Below, piece by piece: positions 26,629 through 34,312 of a stretch of DNA of 55,257 nucleotides (positions are counted from its first letter, which is position 1; each line of letters begins with the position of its first letter). The translations under genes were made by a program, and so were the position numbers. The stretch comes from Gammaproteobacteria bacterium (GTDB lineage: Bacteria; Pseudomonadota; Gammaproteobacteria; Pseudomonadales; Azotimanducaceae). The DNA lies in the NCBI GenBank assembly GCA_009842245.1, contig VYFT01000009.1:1-55257 (forward strand). The letters are read 5' to 3'. A model generated the notes under the pieces. That model ran no database searches. It saw only the letters and a program-made list of their open reading frames with translations, and was not told the origin of the DNA.

Positions 26629-28881
26629 TTATTTCAGTAAAAAGGAAAATGCTTCGTAACCAGCATCTTTAATAGCATCAATCGCTGACTCTGGAGACTC
26701 TTCAAAAATTGCCACGATGCTTCCTCCACCACCTGAGCCGGTCAACTTCGCGCCCAACGCACCGTGCATCCGAGCTATATGCACTAGTTCTTCAAGCTCT
26801 GGAGTAGATAATTGCAAGCCGTTGAGGTACCCGTGGCACAAGTTCATGAGAGTCCCTAGTTTCTGAACATTGCCCTCCTGAAATGCGCGAACGCCGCCAT
26901 CCGTCATCTTACCGATAGCATCAAACACTCTCTCGTATTCGGCCATATTCAGATCTCTGCCCTGGCGGACTTGCGCGACCATCATAGCTGTCAGACTCTC
27001 TTTACCACTCATACCGATCAGCACGTGTATCGGTGTTCCAATTTTGAGCTCTTGAAAGGTCGCCTCTTTCGTTTCTTGATCCCGTCTAAAGAGTATTGGT
27101 TTGCCGTATGTCGCTAGAGTATTGTCCACCCCCGACGGTGAACCGTGAGCAGCACGTTCACATTCATAGGCAAGTTCATTGATCTTGTCCAGACTGAGCT
27201 CCAACCCATAGTGATCAGAAAACGCTTTGATGACGGCTACCGCGATCGCAGCCGAACCGCCCAAACCCATGGCTCTGGGCACGTTTGGGAAAATCTCTAT
27301 GCACATCGTACGCTCGCTGAGGTCTAAACGTTCGATCAGCGTGCACAACATACCCAGCAATCCTTGCGGTCTGTCCTCTTGGGACGGTATTCGTTGCTCC
27401 ACACCCCACCTTGGTACGATCAGCATGGATACTTCGGAATCTCTTATTGTTGCTTCTACGGCTACAGGTAGCGGTACCGCAAGCGCTGGTCTACCGTAGA
27501 CCACAGCATGTTCACCAAGAAAAATAGTCTTTCCGAACGCCGAACTTCTTGGTTCGGTTTGTTGTGGTTGAGGTTCGTTCGAACGCATTTGATCCACTAT
27601 CTCTTTAGCTTTCCAAACTTTAATAGTGCCGTTTTCAACTAAGGAGTCGACGACGTGATCAAAGATGTCGGCCGGCACTTGAGCTGACGTAGCTACACTT
27701 CGCGCATGTAAGGTCATATGATTCTGCTGAATCCCTGCAGTAGCTAAAGCTCGAATAGCCGCAAAGTTCTGGGCTAAACCAACGCAACCCATTATTCCTG
27801 CTAGTTCAATTGCGGTCGGATTCCCGAGCAGTCGATGACAGAGTCGAACAGTTGGATTGGTTTCGAGAGAACCGCCGACAGTGCCTACCTTAATAGGTAT
27901 CTCGAGTCGACCCACGAGATCTCCGTCTTCATTAACTTCCCAGTCGGTTAAACCGCGGTAGCGTCCATCGCGGGCAGCATAGGCGTGGGCAGCTGCTTCT
28001 AAAGCACGATAATCGTTTCCAGTTGCAACCGCAATAGCGTCGATGCCATTCATGATGCCCTTGTTGTGGGTAGCCGCTCGATATGGGTCCACTCGTGCAA
28101 GTTCGTTCGCTAACACGATACCATCACAAACTTCTTTTCCGTGAAATCCAGGAATACTTAGATCTTCCGTCGGCATGGTTACTTCCGCCCACACGATTGA
28201 ACGGTCCGTAAGGTTGGAGAGGATGCGTAAGAACACGGTCCCGCCGGTTATCGACTCAACTAGGCTAGCGATACCTTCGCACATCCCATTGACTACGTTT
28301 GCTCCCATCGCGTCTCGCGTATCGACGAGCAAGTGAAGCACAAGCATTGAGCCCCTCCGTCCCGTTTCGTACGTATGCACCTCAATGTCTTTTGCACCAC
28401 CACCTCGAGCCACCATCTTTGGATGCAACGTGTTAGCTAAATTAAGGATTTCGTCTCGATGTTCCAACAACTTTTCGCGCGCAAGTTCTACATCGTCAAC
28501 ATACACGACTTGAACTTGTCCAGTGATTATGGGTGCTGAACACGCGACAGCGAAACCACCGTTGATTCGGGCAGTCCTTGCTGCACCAGAGAGACCCGCC
28601 ACAACCGATGGTTCTTCGACCACCAAGGGGACGACATATTCCTTACCATTGATTAAGAAGTTAACCGCGATTCCAAGTGGTAAACCAAACACTCCGACCA
28701 CGTTTTCGATCATCTTGTCCGCGACGTGCCGACGCAATGTATGAGTTCCGGAATCCAAAGATAACTCGTCAGAGGCGTCGATGAAACCGTGATCGGTCAA
28801 CTTCGCAACGCGCTCTGATACATCCAACCGGAAAAAGTTTGGAATACGTGAATTACGCTGTTTTTTCGACTCTGACTCCAT
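26629..28881 (-). CDS. HMG-CoA reductase (class II) fused to mevalonate kinase
   Basis: One 750-residue chain with two mevalonate-pathway enzymes. Residues 1 to about 430 are a class II HMG-CoA reductase: PLVVEEPSVVAG (catalytic Glu), DTRDAMGANVVN, THNKGIMNGID (Lys), VATGNDYRA (Asp) and QQNHMTLHAR (His). A short polar linker with a QPQQTEPRSS stretch follows. Residues from about 445 are a GHMP-family mevalonate kinase: KTIFLGEHAVVYG, MGLGGSAAIAVA (ATP loop), HGSPSGVDNTL (catalytic Asp) and KLTGSGGGGSIVA. The chain would turn HMG-CoA into mevalonate-5-phosphate. I saw no stop or frameshift at the junction. Starts at ATG inside the last codons of the phosphomevalonate kinase gene (29-base overlap). 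Confidence 0.92.
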   Translation of the reverse strand: MESESKKQRNSRIPNFFRLDVSERVAKLTDHGFIDASDELSLDSGTHTLRRHVADKMIENVVGVFGLPLGIAVNFLINGKEYVVPLVVEEPSVVAGLSGAARTARINGGFAVACSAPIITGQVQVVYVDDVELAREKLLEHRDEILNLANTLHPKMVARGGGAKDIEVHTYETGRRGSMLVLHLLVDTRDAMGANVVNGMCEGIASLVESITGGTVFLRILSNLTDRSIVWAEVTMPTEDLSIPGFHGKEVCDGIVLANELARVDPYRAATHNKGIMNGIDAIAVATGNDYRALEAAAHAYAARDGRYRGLTDWEVNEDGDLVGRLEIPIKVGTVGGSLETNPTVRLCHRLLGNPTAIELAGIMGCVGLAQNFAAIRALATAGIQQNHMTLHARSVATSAQVPADIFDHVVDSLVENGTIKVWKAKEIVDQMRSNEPQPQQTEPRSSAFGKTIFLGEHAVVYGRPALAVPLPVAVEATIRDSEVSMLIVPRWGVEQRIPSQEDRPQGLLGMLCTLIERLDLSERTMCIEIFPNVPRAMGLGGSAAIAVAVIKAFSDHYGLELSLDKINELAYECERAAHGSPSGVDNTLATYGKPILFRRDQETKEATFQELKIGTPIHVLIGMSGKESLTAMMVAQVRQGRDLNMAEYERVFDAIGKMTDGGVRAFQEGNVQKLGTLMNLCHGYLNGLQLSTPELEELVHIARMHGALGAKLTGSGGGGSIVAIFEESPESAIDAIKDAGYEAFSFLLK

Positions 28882-29830
28882 TGGAATCCCTTTGCAAATC
28901 GAGTAAAGTCACCGGTAAATCAACGACTTTATGACGCAACGCCTTTAATCGTTGCTGTTCGGTAGCTACAGCCACGCCGATATCACCACCACCAGCTCCC
29001 GATGGTTTGTATAACACTCCTACATCTAACGCTAGTTCATGCATGGTTTCATGTTGCACGCTCCAAATCGCGAGCTTCGATTTGGAATCAACACTTCGAT
29101 ATATCTTAATAAAGTTCTGTAATGCGTTAAAGAATTCGTTTTTGTCGGTCAAAGAGTCCGCGGCCGTGTCGGCAGCGGCGATGAAACTATCTTGTAGACT
29201 TACTGGTAAATTGTCAAACCCTTTTCGAAAACGACCGATCATCGACGCCGTTTCAGTGCTGAATCCGACGGAATATATGTCTAAGTATATCCCTGCAGGA
29301 AGCTCCGCCGATGTGCATGTCTGTTCCTTTACTTGAACAAGACCTCCAGAATAAGATGTAAGGACATCAACCCCACTACCCTGCGCTTGAGTAGCAGAAT
29401 ATATCCTCAGTACATCCTCTACCTGCATCGGAAGTGCGCTTAGCGTCGCTAGCGACGCATAAAGAGTAACCAGTACGCCTGCAGATGACCCCAAACCCAA
29501 TTTTCGCTGCTTAGAAAAGAATCGCTCTGTATTCATGTGTAGGGAACAGTGTTCGGGTAATTTATCATGCTCCACAAACCATTTCAAAGTAGCACTCAAT
29601 GAGTCAGTTCTATTTTTGGAAACTAAGTCTTGTAACGATTCGGTTTCATTCCAAAAGGGAGGAGAGCTCCGCAGCTCCCAATGTCCTTCATCGCGAACTA
29701 ATAATGAACAGTGCGCGCGTCGATTGACAGCTAGCGAGAGTGCCGAAGCTCCGTATAGGACCGCGTATTCCCCGGAGACAACCAACTTTCCGGGGCTGGA
29801 GACACTAACTTGCCGATAGGGTTGGCGCAT
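28853..29830 (-). CDS. Phosphomevalonate kinase (GHMP family)
   Basis: Adds the second phosphate to mevalonate-5-phosphate. About 325 residues: the N-terminal SSPGKLVVSGEYAVLYG, the ATP loop RKLGLGSSAGVLVTL (about 115), and QGSGVDVLTSYSGG (about 155) are GHMP motifs with the wording of bacterial phosphomevalonate kinases; the C-terminal GAGGGDIGVAV is the third motif. I chose ATG 29830, which starts 11 residues before the first motif; ATG 29866 would add 12. The gene overlaps mvaD by 26 bases and the reductase-kinase gene by 29, so the three mevalonate genes are tightly packed. The other possibility, a second mevalonate kinase, is less likely given the SGEYAVL signature. Confidence 0.88.
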   Translation of the reverse strand: MRQPYRQVSVSSPGKLVVSGEYAVLYGASALSLAVNRRAHCSLLVRDEGHWELRSSPPFWNETESLQDLVSKNRTDSLSATLKWFVEHDKLPEHCSLHMNTERFFSKQRKLGLGSSAGVLVTLYASLATLSALPMQVEDVLRIYSATQAQGSGVDVLTSYSGGLVQVKEQTCTSAELPAGIYLDIYSVGFSTETASMIGRFRKGFDNLPVSLQDSFIAAADTAADSLTDKNEFFNALQNFIKIYRSVDSKSKLAIWSVQHETMHELALDVGVLYKPSGAGGGDIGVAVATEQQRLKALRHKVVDLPVTLLDLQRDSNGVRVEKTA

Positions 29831-30755
29831 TGCCGATATCACTTTCAAGGGTGGAGAGCACTCCATCGGTGTCTTCTAGCGCTCGCCTGACAGTCGGTAG
29901 CACTTCAGGAGGACAAATCGCTTTTATTTGCGGTCCTGCATCACTAGTGAAGAAAACCGGTACACGATCATGCCGCAATCGTTCAATCGTATCGATCGCG
30001 TTCATCGTACCGGCACTCCAATAGCGGAGCGGAGGATCAGTAGACATCATCAGTGCATGCATGCGGTAACAATTCGCCTCACTAATCTCAGCTAGCAAGT
30101 CAAAGTTTCGACGGTGAATTGCTTGTTTGCAGCGTTCAAAATCATCACTTGTTGAGTCAACCCATTTCTCGAAAAACGGCGATGTCGCGACCGTCCGAGC
30201 CATGCCTGACGTCGAAGATGTAGGCTTTGGCTCGGTTGAAGTCACCGCGGCAACGACGCTTAACTCCCAATATTCTGGCGCAACCAACTGGACCGGGGCA
30301 CACTCCTCAGTATCGGGATGCATAGTTACGTAGCCGCTAAGCAACGAACGCACCGCGGACGCTGACCCAAAACGAGTCACCCGCGCGAGCGAAACTAAAT
30401 TTAGATCTAACCGACACAACTCGTTTATACCAACTGCCATCGCGGCGAATCCCGATGAGGAAGAAGCGAAGCCGCAGTTAGTTGGAAAGTTATTGCTTGA
30501 ATCAATCTTTAACCGTGGAATGTCGTACTGGTGACGTACCCACCCGAGCCACTGCAGAATCTTCTGATCGGCGATAGTCTTACCGTTAATGACGACCGTA
30601 TCAGCGCTCGCTTCAGTAACTGAGGTTCTGGTCTCTAAGCCACCTAAAGTTATGGACAACGATGGGCTGGCGGGAATCTTCTCAAGTTCGTCCCGTTTAC
30701 CCCAATACTTCACGAGTGCTACATTGGGATGCGCGACTACGTCGACCTGGTTCAA
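29805..30755 (-). CDS. mvaD: Diphosphomevalonate decarboxylase
   Basis: Final step of the classical mevalonate route, giving isopentenyl diphosphate with use of ATP. The 316-residue chain has AHPNVALVKYWGKRDE at the start, NNFPTNCGFASSSSGFAA (about 90-107), FGSASAVRSLLSGYV (about 130), SSTSGMARTV (about 180) and FFTSDAGPQIKAIC (about 270). The aspartate needed for catalysis is present in TSDAGP, so this is a decarboxylase and not a mevalonate-3-kinase relative. Start is TTG, overlapping the stop of the amidase gene (TTGA), which implies coupling. The isomerase (idi) and HMG-CoA synthase genes needed to complete the pathway are not in the window. Confidence 0.92.
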   Translation of the reverse strand: MNQVDVVAHPNVALVKYWGKRDELEKIPASPSLSITLGGLETRTSVTEASADTVVINGKTIADQKILQWLGWVRHQYDIPRLKIDSSNNFPTNCGFASSSSGFAAMAVGINELCRLDLNLVSLARVTRFGSASAVRSLLSGYVTMHPDTEECAPVQLVAPEYWELSVVAAVTSTEPKPTSSTSGMARTVATSPFFEKWVDSTSDDFERCKQAIHRRNFDLLAEISEANCYRMHALMMSTDPPLRYWSAGTMNAIDTIERLRHDRVPVFFTSDAGPQIKAICPPEVLPTVRRALEDTDGVLSTLESDIGNAPTLSAS

Positions 30756-32212
30756 CTGTAATCAGGTGGCGGAGTAAACCGATACCCCTCTTGCTCCAAA
30801 ATATGCGCAAGCTCAATAGTGATCATGTCTCCGTATTCTGGCCCGATTACTTGAACTCCAATGGGTAACTGGTCAACCTCACACAGTCCAGTGGGTATTA
30901 CAGTAGACGGTAAATATGCGTTAATCGCGAGACCCGCCCAAAACAATTGTTTGAAGTACGGTTGTGGCTCACCATTGACCGTGATAGTTCGTTCATGGAA
31001 AGGACCGTGGTCATGCGGATATGCTGAAGTCGCCATGATCGGTGCCAGTAGTACGTCAAACTTGGAAAAGAATTCGTGCCAAGCCCAGCGAACCCTAGTC
31101 CGTGCTTCGTGAAATTGCACCCAGTCGCGATAACGGGCTATGGGTGACAACATCAATTTCGAATCTGGGGAGTCATCAAATTCATCTACATCGGACAAGT
31201 CGTTCACAAGCCGGCGAAACTCATCTGCTGGAATCCTACAGTGTAATGTTGCGTTCAGAAGACATTGATAGCTACGAAGGAGCTCGTCCATCGACACGTC
31301 TGGACGTGCTTCCCAATCTATGTGTGCACCAAGCGATTCCAGCGTATCCGCGACTTTACGCACTTTTTGCATAACTTTTGCATCAACCGGCGCTACACTA
31401 TCGTCTTCCCATACCGCCACGCAGAGTTCATCCGCTTTCTTGGTCAGATTTGGTAAATCGACTCGTAGCCCCCGAGATTGAATCTCATCCGGTCCCATCA
31501 TGACTTCCAATGCAAGTTTCAAATCGTGCGCGGACCTTGCAAGCGGTCCAACCGCAGACAGATCGGGTGGCGCTAGAATACCGGGTGGCGAGTGTCCTCG
31601 AGGTGGGATCAAATTCCAAGTCGGTTTATGTCCAAACAACCCACAAAAATGAGCAGGATTTCGAATGGATCCGCCTATATCGGATCCTGAATCTAGACCC
31701 GTAAAACCCATAGCCAATGCTGCCGCGGAACCACCGGAAGAGCCACCAGGTGAGCGTGCCAAGTCCCAAGGATTATTTGTACAACCATAAATATCGTTGT
31801 AACTTTGAAAGTCAGCGAGTCCAAATGGGACGTTGGTTTTTCCAAAAATGATTGCTCCAGCTTCTTTTAATCGTCGTATCGCCAAAGCGTCTTCTTGGGG
31901 AAAGTTTTGTTTCAACATCGGAATCCCCCAAGTGGTTGGGGTATCCACCACATCGTAGGACTCCTTCACGGTCATCGGTACACCGTGCAATGGTCCTAGA
32001 TTGGAATCCCCTTGACGGATTTGTTGGTCAGCTTTCTTGGCTAGTTCGAGTGCGCGCTCCCTTATCTGCCAAACAATCGCGTTAATTTCTGGGTTGTATC
32101 GATCCACTCGATCCCAGAACAGCTTCAGGAGCTCTTCACTCGAAATTTCTTGGCGTTTGATTCTCGCCGCAAGGTCGACAGCAGTCGCAAACACTAATTC
32201 TGACTTAGCCAC
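30752..32212 (-). CDS. Amidase signature family hydrolase
   Basis: Ser-cisSer-Lys amidase of 486 residues. TVKESYDV near residue 80 holds the catalytic lysine; SPGGSSGGSAAALAMGF (about 154-170) and LDSGSDIGGSIRNPAHFCG (about 173-190) hold the two serines. The chain is full length and close to stand-alone amidases, not GatA, since no GatB or GatC is nearby. The substrate is unknown. It is wedged between the beta-barrel gene (17 bases) and mvaD (overlapping stop/start), so it belongs to the same transcript as the mevalonate genes. Whether it acts on an isoprenoid or lipid amide is open. Confidence 0.88.
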   Translation of the reverse strand: MAKSELVFATAVDLAARIKRQEISSEELLKLFWDRVDRYNPEINAIVWQIRERALELAKKADQQIRQGDSNLGPLHGVPMTVKESYDVVDTPTTWGIPMLKQNFPQEDALAIRRLKEAGAIIFGKTNVPFGLADFQSYNDIYGCTNNPWDLARSPGGSSGGSAAALAMGFTGLDSGSDIGGSIRNPAHFCGLFGHKPTWNLIPPRGHSPPGILAPPDLSAVGPLARSAHDLKLALEVMMGPDEIQSRGLRVDLPNLTKKADELCVAVWEDDSVAPVDAKVMQKVRKVADTLESLGAHIDWEARPDVSMDELLRSYQCLLNATLHCRIPADEFRRLVNDLSDVDEFDDSPDSKLMLSPIARYRDWVQFHEARTRVRWAWHEFFSKFDVLLAPIMATSAYPHDHGPFHERTITVNGEPQPYFKQLFWAGLAINAYLPSTVIPTGLCEVDQLPIGVQVIGPEYGDMITIELAHILEQEGYRFTPPPDYS

Positions 32213-32229
32213 ACCAACTCTCTCTGTTA

Positions 32230-33477
32230 CTAGAAACCATAGGTTAATCCCACTTCTAAATAGCTATCATTTTTTAAAGGGAAGAGTACATCGTCCGCCG
32301 CGATCTGGTTGAGGAGAACAAGCTCCAATGCAACTGACACACTCTCCGATACTCGCCGCGAAAACTCCAACGATGCAATGGCGCTGTCGTTGTCGTTCCC
32401 GAGTAGTACGCTCGCGGTGACGGTCGTTCCTTGAAAGTCGTTGAAGCTAAATCTGCTCGCAACGAAGAGGTCATTGTCAAAGCGAGTAGTAGCACGTTCG
32501 CGACGTTCGTCGAAGCTCCATTCAGTGACCAAAGTCATATCAACCACGGTACCGAACAGGGAAAAATATGAGTATTCGAAGCCACCCACAAATGCAGAGT
32601 AGTCTTCTTCGATGCCCAGTCGATTGAGCGCACCTGTACGGCGAGACCCTTCAAATTTTAGTAACCAACCGCTGTGCTGAAGTCGCAGGTCAATTGAAGT
32701 CTGTGATATTTGAGTATAGAGGGGTGAGAACGACAAGGGGAAGTCCAATCCAAAATTTGGTACGAAAATTGGTTCTCTATTGGTACCAACAAATCCACTA
32801 ATCCCAACGTCTAAGTAACCGAAGGTGTGACTGTATCTGAACGCAACGTCGAAGTGCCGTTCCTCTTCATCATGCTCATAAAGAACACCGTCGGTATCGA
32901 TCTCAAAAGGAAAGCCTAATCGACCAGTAGGTCCAGGAAAGGTTCGTTGGCGATGGAAAGGAAGACCGAACAGTTCAAAGATTCCAGACTCTGTTGAAAG
33001 CGTTACGTGAAACATCGGTTGCCCGAGTTTGAATTCCTCATTTGGATTTTCTACTAAGTCGGTCTGATTTACGATATCAATTAGATGGTGAGACTCAGTC
33101 GCACCCCAAAAAACACGACCAAGTCCCACACGCATTTCAAGCTCTCCTAACGGAGTGGGGCGATAGTGAACTAAATAAGCTTCGCGTACATCACCCCGAG
33201 TTCTGTCTCGATCTGTTTCATCGTAGCGGTAAAAACCGACGAGCCGGACACTAGTGCTTTCGCTCAGTTTTGCGTCTACTTCAGGCATTACGAAAACGCT
33301 ATTTGATAATCCTTTATTACGAGAGTCTGAACCGAACAGGGACTGATCCCAAAACCATCGAGGTTCTAGCGCGATCGTACCAGAGAATTCAATACTATCG
33401 CTCGCGCTCACAATCCCAACACCGGCACTCAGCGACAGGTACGTGCCAAAGATCAATCGAAAGAGTTTCCGCGACAT
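32230..33477 (-). CDS. Outer-membrane beta-barrel protein of the MMPL/LolA-like locus
   Basis: Predicted outer-membrane protein of 415 residues. An N-terminal signal peptide (about 1-25, ending in VSASD) is followed by alternating polar/hydrophobic strands throughout and a C-terminal aromatic residue in VGLTYGF, as used for barrel insertion. Visible strand-like pieces include REAYLVHYRP and ELEMRVGLGRVFWGATESHH. I do not recognise a named porin family. Proteins of this sort are commonly encoded with an MMPL transporter and a LolA-like periplasmic protein, which are immediately upstream here (31-base gap). The three together look like a trans-envelope system; direction and cargo are unknown. 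Confidence 0.75.
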   Translation of the reverse strand: MSRKLFRLIFGTYLSLSAGVGIVSASDSIEFSGTIALEPRWFWDQSLFGSDSRNKGLSNSVFVMPEVDAKLSESTSVRLVGFYRYDETDRDRTRGDVREAYLVHYRPTPLGELEMRVGLGRVFWGATESHHLIDIVNQTDLVENPNEEFKLGQPMFHVTLSTESGIFELFGLPFHRQRTFPGPTGRLGFPFEIDTDGVLYEHDEEERHFDVAFRYSHTFGYLDVGISGFVGTNREPIFVPNFGLDFPLSFSPLYTQISQTSIDLRLQHSGWLLKFEGSRRTGALNRLGIEEDYSAFVGGFEYSYFSLFGTVVDMTLVTEWSFDERRERATTRFDNDLFVASRFSFNDFQGTTVTASVLLGNDNDSAIASLEFSRRVSESVSVALELVLLNQIAADDVLFPLKNDSYLEVGLTYGF

Positions 33478-33508
33478 TGAAAGATTGAATTTTCGCTATC
33501 GCGTTGAG

Positions 33509-34312
33509 CTATCGAGTCCTTCGAAGGCTGGTTTGAGTGAAGTCATCTTCGTCTAGGTCGACTTGAAACTCAAAGTCCGACCAATTCAATGTCGTGCTCT
33601 TACCATTGACGTGATTGGTCATGACCATTGTCTGCGCAAACCAATACTCATCCAAGTATTGTTCGTAGTCGTTGACAGTCAACGTCTTTAGGTGGTCTCC
33701 CCTACGGTCGTAATACTCGATCTTCCATACGCGATAAGCTTCGTCGTCGTACCAAACCACTTGACGGCTATAGTTGGATCCCTTAGTGACAGGTACTCGC
33801 TCGCTCACCGTGCAATTAAATTCGTCGCAAGGTTCGTCTCGTAGATACTTATATGTGAACTTACTAACTTCTGGTGGATTCATGTCTTCATAGGAAAATT
33901 CACTACCCATGAAAGATTTCGATTGACCCGAAGAGTTCAATCTGGTGACTCGATTTGTCGCGGGTAAAAAGAACCACTGGTCGTCCGGTTGGTTTTCATT
34001 GGAATGAATTAATAACGCGGTCCCTCGTACATCTCTCGGTTCGTCAAATAAGAATAGTAAGCGATCGCCTTGTTCTTCTAGTTCGAGTATTTGTACTCGC
34101 AGTTCGCGCTTGGATTCTCTACCTTTACGATCCTTTAGCACCATGACTTGTTTTGCGATGTAATTGCCAAATCCTTCTTTAGCGTCTTGCGCGGCTTGAG
34201 CAATTTCAAGTCCTTTAGCTGCAGCTTCTTCGTCTGATTCTGCACAAACTGATGGTGCCAAAACCATCCCTAGAGAGCAGATGACAAAAAGTGTACCGGT
34301 GAGTTTCTTCAT
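33509..34312 (-). CDS. Outer-membrane lipoprotein-sorting (LolA-like) periplasmic protein
   Basis: Periplasmic protein of 267 residues with a signal peptide ending near PSVCAESD. The body fits the LolA-like family partnered with MMPL transporters: DEPRDVRGTALLIHS, DDQWFFLPATNRVTRL, MGSEFSYEDM and the C-terminal ATTLNWSDFEFQVDLDED-like region. These proteins have a lipid-holding, unclosed barrel fold. The start overlaps the MMPL stop by four bases. It likely ferries a lipid between the transporter and the outer membrane; this follows from family and context. Confidence 0.85.
   Translation of the reverse strand: MKKLTGTLFVICSLGMVLAPSVCAESDEEAAAKGLEIAQAAQDAKEGFGNYIAKQVMVLKDRKGRESKRELRVQILELEEQGDRLLFLFDEPRDVRGTALLIHSNENQPDDQWFFLPATNRVTRLNSSGQSKSFMGSEFSYEDMNPPEVSKFTYKYLRDEPCDEFNCTVSERVPVTKGSNYSRQVVWYDDEAYRVWKIEYYDRRGDHLKTLTVNDYEQYLDEYWFAQTMVMTNHVNGKSTTLNWSDFEFQVDLDEDDFTQTSLRRTR

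Noticed and set aside
29805-30755. mvaD as a mevalonate-3-kinase relative
   Set aside because: The decarboxylase aspartate is present in the TSDAGP motif.
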